From the NCBI RefSeq assembly GCF_003323735.1, contig NZ_QOIM01000028.1:62001-126000 (forward strand): 64,000 nucleotides of DNA, read 5' to 3'. Position 1 is the stretch's first letter; the number at the start of each line of letters is the position of its first letter. The DNA is from Streptomyces reniochalinae. Lineage in GTDB: Bacteria; Actinomycetota; Actinomycetes; Streptomycetales; Streptomycetaceae. The notes beneath the pieces were generated by a model. That model was given only the letters and a program-made list of their open reading frames with translations, ran no database searches and was not told the DNA's origin. Shown here piece after piece: positions 44,665-52,886 of the stretch. The position numbers and the translations under genes are program-made.

Positions 44665-46305
44665 TCACGCGCCTGCGGCGGGGATCTTGACGGGCGGGGT
44701 GAACGGGTTCTTCATCGGGCCGAGCGCCACCAGGTCGACCTCCACGAGCGTGGGTCCGTGCGCCGCGACGGCCTCGCCGATGACCGGTGCGGCCTCCTCG
44801 GGCGCGGCGACGCGTGCGTACGGCAGGCCGCAGGCGGCGGCGAGCCCGGCGAAGTCGGGGGTGCACAGGTCGACGCCGCTGCGGCGCTCGGCGTACGCGT
44901 CCTGCATGTTGCGCAGCACCCCGTAGCCGCCGTCGTTGAAGACGAGGAGCGTCAGGCGCGGGCGTTCCTGGGCGAGGGTAAGCAGTTCGCCCAGGTGCAC
45001 GGCGAGGCCGCCGTCCCCGGCGAGTACCACGGTCGGCTCGTCGGGGCGGGCCAGCGCGGCGCCGATGCCCATGCCCAGGCCCTGCCCGATGCCGCCGCCG
45101 CGCGGGAAGACGTTGTCGCGCGGGTCGTAGAGCTCCAGCAGCCGGTTGCCCCAGCTGGAGGAGGGGATGGTGACGTCCCGGGCGACCACGGCCCGGCGCG
45201 GCAGCGCGGCGCGCAGCGCGTCGCAGACGGCGGCCTGGGGGCCTATGGAGTCGTGCAGCGCGGCGCGTACGTCGGCGCGCACGCCGCTCACGCGGGCGCC
45301 CCAGCTCTCCTGCGGGCGCGCGTCGCTGGGCAGCGCGTCGGTCAACGCGGCCAGGACGCGGGCCGCTTCGCCGTGCAGCGGGTGCGTCACCGGGTAGACG
45401 CGGCCCAGCGCGGCGGCGTCCGCGTCGATCTGGAGATGGGTGGCGGGCAGGGCGAGGGCGTAGTCGGCGGTCTCGTTGGAGCGGAAGTGGGTGCCGACGG
45501 TGAGCAGTACGTCCGCGTCGGCCAGCAGGGCGCGGGCCGCGGGTGCGGTGGCGAAGTTGCCGATGACCTGCGGGTGGTCCTCGGGCACGGCACCGCGCCC
45601 GGAGTTGGAGGTCAGCAGCCCTGCGCCGGTCGCCTCCAGCAGGGTGCGCAGTTGCCGTCCCGCGCGTCCCGCGCCGCCGCCTGCCCACACCAGGGGACGG
45701 CGGGCGGTGGCCAGCGCTTCGGCCGCGGCGCGCAGCCCGCTGCCGGCGGGGTGCGGGAGCGCGGCCCGCGCGGGCGGTTCGCTCCGGTCGGTCTGCCGGG
45801 CGTACTGGAGGTCGATGGGCCACTCGACGCTGGCCGGCCCGCCGGGGGTGGCCAGCGCGGCGGCGGCCGCGGCGCGCAGTACCCGCCCCGCGTCCTCGGC
45901 CGATCCGACGGCGGCGGCGTGGGCGGAGACGGCCCGCAACATGCCGAGCTGGTCCCTGGTCTCGTGGATGAAGCCCCGGCCACCGCCCAGGTAGCGGCTT
46001 TCGATCTGTCCGGTGACGTGCAGCACGGACGCGCCCGCGCTGAGGGACTCGACGAGGGATCCGGCGGCGTTGCCCGCGCCGGTGCCCGTGGAGGTGAGGG
46101 CGCAGCCGATGCCGTCACGGGAGCGGCCGTAGGCGTCGGCCGCGTTGACGGCGCTCGCCTCGTGCCGTACGGGCACGAACCGCAGTTCGCGGTCGACGGC
46201 CTCGACCAGCGGCAGGTTGTGCACGCTGACGATCCCGAAGACCACCTCGACGCCGAGTTCTCGCAGGACGGCGACGAGCAGCTCGCCTCCGTTGTCGTAA
46301 CGCAT
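44665..46305 (-). CDS. Thiamine-pyrophosphate-dependent enzyme (acetolactate synthase/decarboxylase-like)
   Basis: This is a 546-residue TPP enzyme of the acetolactate-synthase/benzoylformate-decarboxylase superfamily. The cofactor-activating E49 is in VPVRHEASAVNAADAYGR, and the TPP/Mg motif is VLAGDGGLAVHLGELLTLAQ followed by NDGGYG. The central domain is less conserved. Such enzymes decarboxylate 2-oxoacids or make or break bonds to an acyl anion. In this operon it may process a 2-oxoacid from ring cleavage or a side chain. GAGGAG lies eight bases before the ATG. The substrate is not predictable. Confidence 0.87.
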   Translation of the reverse strand: MRYDNGGELLVAVLRELGVEVVFGIVSVHNLPLVEAVDRELRFVPVRHEASAVNAADAYGRSRDGIGCALTSTGTGAGNAAGSLVESLSAGASVLHVTGQIESRYLGGGRGFIHETRDQLGMLRAVSAHAAAVGSAEDAGRVLRAAAAAALATPGGPASVEWPIDLQYARQTDRSEPPARAALPHPAGSGLRAAAEALATARRPLVWAGGGAGRAGRQLRTLLEATGAGLLTSNSGRGAVPEDHPQVIGNFATAPAARALLADADVLLTVGTHFRSNETADYALALPATHLQIDADAAALGRVYPVTHPLHGEAARVLAALTDALPSDARPQESWGARVSGVRADVRAALHDSIGPQAAVCDALRAALPRRAVVARDVTIPSSSWGNRLLELYDPRDNVFPRGGGIGQGLGMGIGAALARPDEPTVVLAGDGGLAVHLGELLTLAQERPRLTLLVFNDGGYGVLRNMQDAYAERRSGVDLCTPDFAGLAAACGLPYARVAAPEEAAPVIGEAVAAHGPTLVEVDLVALGPMKNPFTPPVKIPAAGA

Positions 46306-46324
46306 GCAGGGTGCTCCTCGGGGG

Positions 46325-47113
46325 TCACAGGACGCCGCGGCCGACTCCGCCGCAGACGTCGAGGCTGGTGCCGGTGATGTAGGAGGCGCGGGGGGACAGC
46401 AGCGCGACGACGGCGTAGGCGACCTCCTCCGCGCTGCCGAGGCGGCCGAGTGCGATACCCCGGTCGGCGGCGAGTTCGGCCTGCCAGTCCGCGTAGCTGA
46501 GGCCGGAGTCCGCCGCGGCGTGCCGTCTGGTCCACTGTCCTGTGTCGATCAGTCCCAAACACACCGAGTTGACCCGGATTCCCTCACCGGCCAGCTCGCT
46601 GGACAGGGACTTGGAGAGGTTGAGGATGCCGGCGCGGGCCGCGCTGGTGGTGATCAGCCGGGTCTCGGGCTGCTTGGCGAGGACGGCGTTGACGTTGACG
46701 ACACTGCCCGCGTCCGAGGCCCGCAGGTGGGGCCGGGCCGCGCGCAGGGGGTGGAGTATCCCGGCGAACTTCAGCTCCAGCTCGTCCCGCCAGTCCTGCG
46801 CGCTCGTCTCGTCCAGCGTCTTCATGCGGGACCTTCCCGCGTTGTTGACGAGGCCGTCGAGACCGCCGAGTGCCGCGGCGGCGCGGTCGGTGAAGGCGGC
46901 CACCGCCTCCGCGTCCCGCACGTCGCACACGTCGCTGAACAGGGCGCCGGGCTCGGCGTGCAGCCGTCCGGTGGCGGCGGCCAGCCGGGCGGCGTCCCGG
47001 CCGCAGGTGGCGACCCGCGCGCCTTCCGCCAGCAGGGCGCGGACCGTGGCCAGGCCGACCCCCGAACTACCGCCGGTGACCAGGTAGGCGCGGTCGGCGA
47101 GGCCGAGATCCAT
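46325..47113 (-). CDS. SDR-family protein lacking the YxxxK catalytic pair
   Basis: This is a 262-residue short-chain dehydrogenase-fold protein. The cofactor motif TGGSSGVG and NNAG are intact. The expected catalytic Ser-Tyr-Lys set is not: VVNVNAVLAK replaces the Ser segment, and TTSAAR (T156 to R160) stands where YxxxK should be. Similar TSAARAG variants exist in catabolic gene sets, suggesting a specialised subgroup rather than decay. GGAG lies six bases before the ATG at 47113; a TTG four codons upstream is less likely. Whether it reduces anything is uncertain. Confidence 0.85.
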   Translation of the reverse strand: MDLGLADRAYLVTGGSSGVGLATVRALLAEGARVATCGRDAARLAAATGRLHAEPGALFSDVCDVRDAEAVAAFTDRAAAALGGLDGLVNNAGRSRMKTLDETSAQDWRDELELKFAGILHPLRAARPHLRASDAGSVVNVNAVLAKQPETRLITTSAARAGILNLSKSLSSELAGEGIRVNSVCLGLIDTGQWTRRHAAADSGLSYADWQAELAADRGIALGRLGSAEEVAYAVVALLSPRASYITGTSLDVCGGVGRGVL

Positions 47114-47156
47114 GGGGGGCTCCAAAGGGGGAAGGGGCGGATGGGACGGCTGAGAG

Positions 47157-47918
47157 TCAGTGCATGGTGAAGCCGCCGTTGACGGCGAGGAGTTGACCCG
47201 TGATGTACCGGGACTCCTCGCTCAGCAGGAAGGAGAGGAGCCCGGTCAGGTCCTCGGGCTGCTGGGCACGGGAGATGGCACGGTTCGCGCGGTAGAGCCC
47301 GTGCCGCTCCCCGGGCACCGCGGCGGTCGCCTCGCACTCGGTGAGGCCGGGCGCCAGCGCGTTCACGGTGATGCCCTTGTCGCCGAGCTCGCGTGCCATG
47401 CCCCGGGTGAGGGCGATCACGGCGCCCTTGGTGGCCAGGTAGTGGGCCAGCCGGGGCGACCCGTACAAGGCGGCGTCGCTGGCGATGTTGACGATGCGTG
47501 CGGGCCCGCCGTGCGCGGTGAGCGGCCCGTACAGCGCCTTGGTGACGAGCCAGGGGCCGCGCGCGTTGACCGCCCACAGCCGGTCGAAGTCCGCGACGTC
47601 GATCTCCTGGAACTCCTTGCCGCCCACGCCGTCGGCCAGGGCCGCGTTGTTGACCACCGCGTACAGGGGGCCGAGTGCGGCGACACGTCCGGCCAGGGCG
47701 CAGACGGAGGCGGGGTCGGCGACGTCGCACGGGATCGCGTGCGCCACCAGCCCCTCCTCGCGCAGCCGTGCGGCACCCGCCTCGCCGCGCGCGGCGTCGA
47801 CCTCCGCGACCACGACGCGGAACCCGTCGCGGGCCGCCCGGCGGGCCATGGCCTCCCCCAGACCACGGCCCGCACCGGTCACCACGACCGTCCGGACTGC
47901 CGCCGGTGGCTCAGTCAC
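47157..47918 (-). CDS. SDR-family oxidoreductase
   Basis: This is a 253-residue canonical SDR: TGAGRGLGEAMAR, NNAALADG, IVNIASDAALYG with the catalytic Ser position, and Y-L-A-T-K in HYLATKGAVIALTRGMARELG, with the closing VNGGFTMH. It probably interconverts an alcohol/ketone or dehydrogenates a cis-diol made by the Rieske oxygenase. GTG start overlaps the cupin stop by eight bases, so expression is coupled. Confidence 0.9.
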   Translation of the reverse strand: MTEPPAAVRTVVVTGAGRGLGEAMARRAARDGFRVVVAEVDAARGEAGAARLREEGLVAHAIPCDVADPASVCALAGRVAALGPLYAVVNNAALADGVGGKEFQEIDVADFDRLWAVNARGPWLVTKALYGPLTAHGGPARIVNIASDAALYGSPRLAHYLATKGAVIALTRGMARELGDKGITVNALAPGLTECEATAAVPGERHGLYRANRAISRAQQPEDLTGLLSFLLSEESRYITGQLLAVNGGFTMH

Positions 47919-48432
47919 GGGTGACGCCGTACAGGGGCGAGTACTCGGGGTAGGAGGGCACCTGCGGCTTTCGGGTGCCGATGATGACGCAGAACAGCGC
48001 GTCCACCTCGCCCTCGTTCTTGAGTGAACGCGTCACCCCGGCGGGCACCACGATCATGTCCCGGTACCCCAGGGTGCGGTACTCGGTCTCCTCGGGGCCG
48101 CGGTGGACGCCGACGCGTACCTCGCCCTCCAGGACGAAGAACGCCTCCTCGACGTCGTGGTGGGTGTGCGCGGGGCCCTCGGCGCCGGGCGGCAGCAGCA
48201 TGTTGGAGAAGGTGAACCCGCCCGAGGGCAGGATGTGGTTGTCGCCCTCGTGGTTGCCGGTGGCGCCGGAGCCGACATAGCGGATCTGGGCGCGCCGGAA
48301 CTGCGGCCCGGCCTTCTCCTGGAAGGCGAGGGTGTCCCAGTCGGGCTCGCGGGAGGCGCGGGTGGCGATGAGCGAGTCGGTGTAGGCGGCGAGATCGCCG
48401 TTGTCGTCGTAGGCGGCGGTGGTCAGCGGCAC
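47911..48432 (-). CDS. Cupin-domain protein
   Basis: This is a 173-residue single-cupin protein. The first cupin motif is GPAHTHHDVEEAFFVLEGEVRVGV (HxH...E metal ligands) and the second is MIVVPAGVTRSLKNEG, where the usual late His is replaced. Small cupins of this kind are dioxygenases, isomerases or epimerases in catabolic operons. AAAGGA precedes the GTG start. Which step it serves is unknown. Confidence 0.85.
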   Translation of the reverse strand: MPLTTAAYDDNGDLAAYTDSLIATRASREPDWDTLAFQEKAGPQFRRAQIRYVGSGATGNHEGDNHILPSGGFTFSNMLLPPGAEGPAHTHHDVEEAFFVLEGEVRVGVHRGPEETEYRTLGYRDMIVVPAGVTRSLKNEGEVDALFCVIIGTRKPQVPSYPEYSPLYGVTRD

Positions 48433-48454
48433 GGTGGTGTCCTTTCGGTCGGTG

Positions 48455-49300
48455 TCACGCGGTGACGATGTGCAGGTGGGAGAGCACCCAGGCGTTGAAC
48501 CGCTCGGGCTGCTCCTGGTTGGCGAGGTGACCGGCGTCCTTGACGATCACGTAGGCGGCGCGGTGGATGCCGCCCGCCAGGACCTGGGAGGCCTCGGGCC
48601 CTGTGACGCGGTCCTGGTCGCCGCAGAGCACGAGGGCCGGCGCCGCCAGCGCGGGCAGGTCGGCCCGCAGGTCGGTGGCGGCCATGGACTCGGCCGCGTA
48701 GCCGTACCCGGGCAGCCGGACGGCGGCGGCCATGGTGTCGGTGACCCGGCGGACCAGGTCCTCGGGCGCGGTGGGCGAGACCAGCCGCGGGGCCCGCTCC
48801 CGGGCGAAGGCCCGGGGCCCTTGCTCCCGCAACCGCTCCGCGCGGGCCCGCATGGCCGCGGCCGCTTCGGGATCGCCGCCCGATCCGGGGGTGGAGTCGG
48901 CCAGCACGAGAGACGCGACGAGTCCGGGGTGGCGCAGGGCGAGCCGCTGGGCGACGACGCCGCCCCAGGAGACGCCGAGCACGTGCGCGCGGGTGCCCGG
49001 CTCCTCGCCGGCGCCGCGCGAGCGCAGCAGCGCCGCGGCCACCTCCGCGAAGCCGTCCAGGTCCAACGGCACTTCGGGGTCGGCCGAGTCGGCGTAGCCG
49101 GGTGCGTCCCAGGCGAGTACGCGGGCGTGCCCGCCGAGTTCGGCCAGCTGCGGTGCGAAGGAGGCGGAGGAGGAGCCGATGCCGTGCAGGCACAGCAGCA
49201 GCGGCCCCTCGGCGCCCGCCTCGGCCACGTGCAACCCGCCCGGGTCGTAGGCGGGCCGGGCCGGGGGAGCGGCGGCGGCCTGCCGGGGCGCGGCGGTCAC
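48455..49300 (-). CDS. Alpha/beta hydrolase (meta-cleavage-product hydrolase-like)
   Basis: This is a 281-residue hydrolase. The nucleophile elbow is VLGVSWGGVVAQRLALRHP (Ser of GVSWGG), the oxyanion region CLHGIGSSSASFAPQLAEL, the acid LVLCGDQDRVTGPEA, and the His in VKDAGHLANQEQPERFNAWV. The layout and its place next to an extradiol-type dioxygenase fit hydrolysis of a ring-fission product (C-C bond hydrolase, BphD-like). GTG start overlaps the preceding stop by four bases. Confidence 0.88.
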   Translation of the reverse strand: MTAAPRQAAAAPPARPAYDPGGLHVAEAGAEGPLLLCLHGIGSSSASFAPQLAELGGHARVLAWDAPGYADSADPEVPLDLDGFAEVAAALLRSRGAGEEPGTRAHVLGVSWGGVVAQRLALRHPGLVASLVLADSTPGSGGDPEAAAAMRARAERLREQGPRAFARERAPRLVSPTAPEDLVRRVTDTMAAAVRLPGYGYAAESMAATDLRADLPALAAPALVLCGDQDRVTGPEASQVLAGGIHRAAYVIVKDAGHLANQEQPERFNAWVLSHLHIVTA

Positions 49301-50091
49301 AGGATCCGCCCCGGGCTGTGGGCCAGCGCGGCCAGCCCGCGCAGCACGGCGTGGGGCACCACCTGGCTGGTGGCCGGGTTGCCGGGGTCGGGCAGGTGGT
49401 TGACCTCGAAGCGGTAGGAGCCGAACGGGCCGTGCGCCTCGATGACGTGGCGGGTGCGGGTGGCGGCCTGGTCGGCGACGACGCGTACCCGCACCGAGTC
49501 CAGGTCGCCGACGGCCAGCGCCACGGAAGCGGCCACGTTCGTGGACCTGGGGAAGTGCGCGGGCACGTCACGGGCCGTTCCCGTCATCACCTCGACGGGC
49601 GCTGTCGCGGTGCGCAGCCGGGTCAGCAGTCCCTCGTCCATCCACGGCTGTTCGAGGGTGGCGGGCAGTTTCGTGGTCGTCAGCAGCACCTCGGTGAGCG
49701 GGCCCATGGAGCGGGCGGCCTGGAGCAGGTCGAGCCCGCCGACGGCGCCGCCGGTGAAGTGGACCCGGCCAGGGGCCGCGGCCAGCAGCCGCTTGGCGAG
49801 TTCGTCGTCGGTCAGCGCGCCGGTGGAGGCGACCAGCAGGTCGGTACCCGCGCACAGCACACGCTCGCCCCACTCGCGGACGAACCCCGCACCCGCCGCC
49901 TCCACGAGCACGTCGCAGTGGGCCAGCGCCTCCTCGACGGAGCTCTGCGGGGCGGCCAGGGCGTCGCCGAGGGGGCGGTTGTCGACCACCCTGACCAGCG
50001 TGGCGCCGGGCACCCGGCCCGCGGCGAGCGCCGTTCCGACGGTGCGGCCGATGGCTCCCCAGCCGACGAGTCCCACGGCGAGCCGGCTCAC
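49297..50091 (-). CDS. Aspartate dehydrogenase-like (DUF108) protein
   Basis: This is a 264-residue NAD(P)-binding protein. VGLVGWGAIGRTVG is the Rossmann motif; LVEAAGAGFVREWGERVL, LLVASTGALTDDELAKRL and PRSTNVAASVALAVGDLDSVRVRVVAD match aspartate dehydrogenase (NadX/DUF108), which forms or reduces an imine of a 2-oxoacid. In a catabolic operon it may act on an amino- or imino-acid intermediate rather than make NAD. GTG start overlaps the VOC stop, and its stop overlaps the hydrolase start, so all three are coupled. Confidence 0.85.
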   Translation of the reverse strand: MSRLAVGLVGWGAIGRTVGTALAAGRVPGATLVRVVDNRPLGDALAAPQSSVEEALAHCDVLVEAAGAGFVREWGERVLCAGTDLLVASTGALTDDELAKRLLAAAPGRVHFTGGAVGGLDLLQAARSMGPLTEVLLTTTKLPATLEQPWMDEGLLTRLRTATAPVEVMTGTARDVPAHFPRSTNVAASVALAVGDLDSVRVRVVADQAATRTRHVIEAHGPFGSYRFEVNHLPDPGNPATSQVVPHAVLRGLAALAHSPGRIL

Positions 50092-51044
50092 GCAGCCACC
50101 TCCTGCCCCGCGGCGGCGGGCGGGGTGACGGGGCTGCCGTCGGCGGTGCCCGCCATGTGGTGGCGGATCAGTGGCGACGGGGGGCCCGCTGTGCCCCACA
50201 GGTCGGAGAGTTCGGGGGTGCGGCGCCACACCTTGGCGATCCACCGGTCCTCGTCGACCTGCGCGACCTCCGAGGTGTACTCGCACACCAGCCCGGCCGG
50301 GTCGGTGAAGTAGGAGAAGGTGTTGTTCCCCGGCCCGTGCCGGCCAGGGCCCCACTGCGGCACGATGCCGTGGTGCCGCAGCCGGCCGAGGCCGCGCATG
50401 AAGTGGTCCACGGACGGCATCTCGTAGGCGACGTGGTTGAGCGACGCCCAGTCGGCCTGGTTGAAGGCCACGCAGTGGTGGTCGGCGTTGCACCGCAGGA
50501 AGGCCATCTGGTGTTCGGACCAGTCCGAAACCCTCAGGCCCAGCACCTCGCGGTAGAAGCCGACCGAGGCGTCGATGTCGGTGGTGTTGAGGACCGTGTG
50601 CGTCACGCCCACCGGCACGGCCTCCTCCCGCCCGCGCGGCGTAACCGCCCAGGTCTCGGCCGACAGTTCGAGCTGCCGCCCCTCGTGGTCGCGGAAGCGC
50701 AGCCCGTACCCGCCGCCCACCTGGTCGAGCGGGCCGGGGCCCGCGTCGGGGACGATCCCGCGCGCCTGGAGCCGCCGCGCCGCCTCGTCCACCTCGGCGG
50801 GGGTGCCGACGGCGAAGGAGAGCCGCCCCAGGCCGGTGCGGTCCGACCGGGTCAACTGGAGCGCGTGGTGCTCCTCGCCGGTGCCGCGCAGCCAACGCGC
50901 GCCCTGCTCGGCCTCGACGGTCTGGAGGCCCCACACCTCCTCGTAGAAGCCGGCGGCCTCCGTGAGGGCGGGGGTGAGCAGTTCGACGGAGCGCAGCGCG
51001 CGCAGGCGTGCGACGGGCGCGGAGGGCGCCGGAGGGTGTGGCAT
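50088..51044 (-). CDS. VOC-family extradiol-type ring-cleavage dioxygenase
   Basis: This 318-residue protein has two vicinal-oxygen-chelate domains. The second holds the probable Fe(II) site H149 (VGVTHTVLNT), H204 (SLNHVAYEMP) and E255 (GLVCEYTSEV), the 2-His-1-carboxylate set of catechol 2,3-dioxygenases. VEL, FRDHEGRQLEL and DIDASVGFYREVLGLRVSDW are also typical. It probably cleaves the catechol formed upstream. GAGGAG lies six bases before the ATG; the frame is open further upstream but without a start site. It is coupled to the DUF108 gene by a four-base overlap. Confidence 0.9.
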   Translation of the reverse strand: MPHPPAPSAPVARLRALRSVELLTPALTEAAGFYEEVWGLQTVEAEQGARWLRGTGEEHHALQLTRSDRTGLGRLSFAVGTPAEVDEAARRLQARGIVPDAGPGPLDQVGGGYGLRFRDHEGRQLELSAETWAVTPRGREEAVPVGVTHTVLNTTDIDASVGFYREVLGLRVSDWSEHQMAFLRCNADHHCVAFNQADWASLNHVAYEMPSVDHFMRGLGRLRHHGIVPQWGPGRHGPGNNTFSYFTDPAGLVCEYTSEVAQVDEDRWIAKVWRRTPELSDLWGTAGPPSPLIRHHMAGTADGSPVTPPAAAGQEVAA

Positions 51045-51090
51045 GCCGTTCTCCTCAGGTACGGGTGAGCGGTGCGGGTCCTGGCGGGAC

Positions 51091-52578
51091 TCAGGAGGCC
51101 CAGGGGAGGGGGGTCTGGGAAGTGCTCCAGTAGACGGACTTCTGGCGCTGGTAGGCGCGGATGGCGTCACGGCCCTTCTCGGTGCCCAGGCCGCTGTCCT
51201 TCACCCCGCCGAACGGGGTGGAGATGCTGAACTGCTTGTAGGTGTTGATCCAGACGGTTCCGGCCTCCACCCGCCGGGCGAGCCGCCAGGCGGCCAGCGG
51301 GTCGCGGGTCCAGATGCCGCAGGCGAGGCCGTAGACGGTGCCGTTGGCCTGGCGGACCAGATCGTCCTCGTCGTCGTAGGGGAAGGCCACCAGGACGGGG
51401 CCGAAGATCTCCTCCTGGCACACCCGCGCGGTGGGCGGCAGCCCGTCGATGACGGTGGGCAGGTAGTAGGCGCCGCGGTCGTAGGGATCACCCGCCGGTG
51501 CGCTGCCGCCGCACAGGACGCGTCCGCCCTCCTGCCGCGCGAGCCGCACCCAGGCCGCGACGGCGTCCCGGTGCTCGTGGTGGACCAGTGGCGCCACCTG
51601 GGTGTCCGGGTCGGTGCCGGGTCCGACGCGCAGCGCCCGCACCCGCTCCACGAGGGTGGCGAGGAACGTGTCGTACAGCTCGCGGGCGACGAACAGCCGG
51701 GATCCGGCGACGCAGGACTGGCCGCTGGAGGAGAAGACGCCGAACATCACCCCGGCGAGGGCCGCGTCGAGGTCGGCGTCGGGCCGCACGATCGTCGGCG
51801 ATTTGCCGCCCAGCTCCAACGACGCGGGGATCAGCTTCCGCGCGGCCACCTGGGCCAGCTCGCGCCCTGTCGCGGTGCCGCCGGTGAAGCCGACCCTGCC
51901 GACCAGCGGATGCTGTGCGAGCGCCGCGCCGACCGTGCGCCCTCCGCCGGGCAGCACCGAGACCAGCGCCGCGGGCAGGCCGTGTTCGGCGAGTGCGGCG
52001 CTGATCAGCCGGGCGAGGGCGAGGGAGACCAGGGGCGTCCACCTGGCGGGCTTGAGCAGCACGGCGTTGCCCGCTGCCAGTGCGGGGGCGAGTTTTTGCG
52101 CGTCGCTGGCGACGGGCGAGTTCCAGGGGTTGATGGCGGCGACCACCCCGATGGGCTCGTGGACGCTCAGCGACAGATACGGGCCGCGCGAGGGGGTGAG
52201 GGACTCCTCGGCCGTCTCCAGCGCGGCCGCCGTGTAGCGGAAGGTGCCGGCCGCGCTGTAAGCGAGGGCGCGCGTCTCGGTCAGGGTCTTGCCGGTGTCG
52301 GCGGTCTGGAGCGCGGCCAGTTCCCCGGCCGCCTCCTCGACCAGATCCCCGATCCGGTGGAGCAGCCGTGCCCGCTCGTGTGGCAGCAGGTCGCGCCAGG
52401 CGGGGTCGGCCGCCGCGCGGGCCGCGGCCCGCGCGGCCTCGTCCACATCGTGTTCGGAGGCCGCATGGAGGACGGCGAGGACGGTGCCGTCTGCGGGATC
52501 GGTGGTCTCCACCAACTCGCCCTCTCCGCGCCGCCACTGTCCCGCGATGAGGATCTCGTCGGCTGGGATGCGCGGCAT
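51091..52578 (-). CDS. NAD(P)-dependent aldehyde dehydrogenase
   Basis: This is a 495-residue aldehyde dehydrogenase. N153 (AAINPWNSPVA), E255 (PASLELGGKSP) and the nucleophile C289 (SSSGQSCVAGSR) are all present, with FGPVLV and FGGVKDSGLGTEKG later. It would oxidise an aldehyde from ring fission or side-chain removal to the acid. GGAGG lies six bases before the ATG at 52578; the ATG at 52620 lacks one. As first gene of the operon it lies downstream of the two MarR-type palindromes. Confidence 0.94.
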   Translation of the reverse strand: MPRIPADEILIAGQWRRGEGELVETTDPADGTVLAVLHAASEHDVDEAARAAARAAADPAWRDLLPHERARLLHRIGDLVEEAAGELAALQTADTGKTLTETRALAYSAAGTFRYTAAALETAEESLTPSRGPYLSLSVHEPIGVVAAINPWNSPVASDAQKLAPALAAGNAVLLKPARWTPLVSLALARLISAALAEHGLPAALVSVLPGGGRTVGAALAQHPLVGRVGFTGGTATGRELAQVAARKLIPASLELGGKSPTIVRPDADLDAALAGVMFGVFSSSGQSCVAGSRLFVARELYDTFLATLVERVRALRVGPGTDPDTQVAPLVHHEHRDAVAAWVRLARQEGGRVLCGGSAPAGDPYDRGAYYLPTVIDGLPPTARVCQEEIFGPVLVAFPYDDEDDLVRQANGTVYGLACGIWTRDPLAAWRLARRVEAGTVWINTYKQFSISTPFGGVKDSGLGTEKGRDAIRAYQRQKSVYWSTSQTPLPWAS

Positions 52579-52627
52579 CTGGGACCTCCAAGAGGTGGGG
52601 GCGTGGACTGTGTTGCTCAAGCGCTAG

Positions 52628-52644
52628 AAATCTAAGGGCTTAAC
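52628..52644. promoter_or_regulatory. MarR operator before the catabolic operon
   Basis: AAATCTAAGGGCTTAAC is, on the opposite strand, GTTAAGCCCTTAGATTT: the same palindrome and ATTT flank as the site at 41737. It lies 50 bases upstream of the aldehyde dehydrogenase start. Confidence 0.7.
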
Positions 52645-52693
52645 TATTCACTCGCAAGAGTCGAGCCGGATCGATTTTCCCCTGCACGACGTC

Positions 52694-52739
52694 TTGACGC
52701 TCGCCGACGGGGGAGCTGTAGAACTTAAGCCCTAAGAGG
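52694..52739 (+). promoter_or_regulatory. MFS-gene promoter with MarR operator
   Basis: TTGACG (52694-52699) and TAGAAC (52719-52724), 19 bp apart, are a plausible promoter for the MFS gene. CTTAAGCCCTAAGAGG (52724-52739), a near copy of the other two palindromes, starts at the -10 region. The 147 bases from there to the MFS start hold no gene. Confidence 0.6.
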
Positions 52740-52886
52740 CTTTGTGCTTACCGAGAAGCCAGCTCGGGGTCAGGCCGCCGACCGGCCCGCCCACCCCTCG
52801 CACACCGACTTCCGCGCCCCTCCTGCCGGGGCCCGATCCGCTCCCCTCGGTCACCACGGACGGCGGCGGAGCCGGAGGACTCCTCC

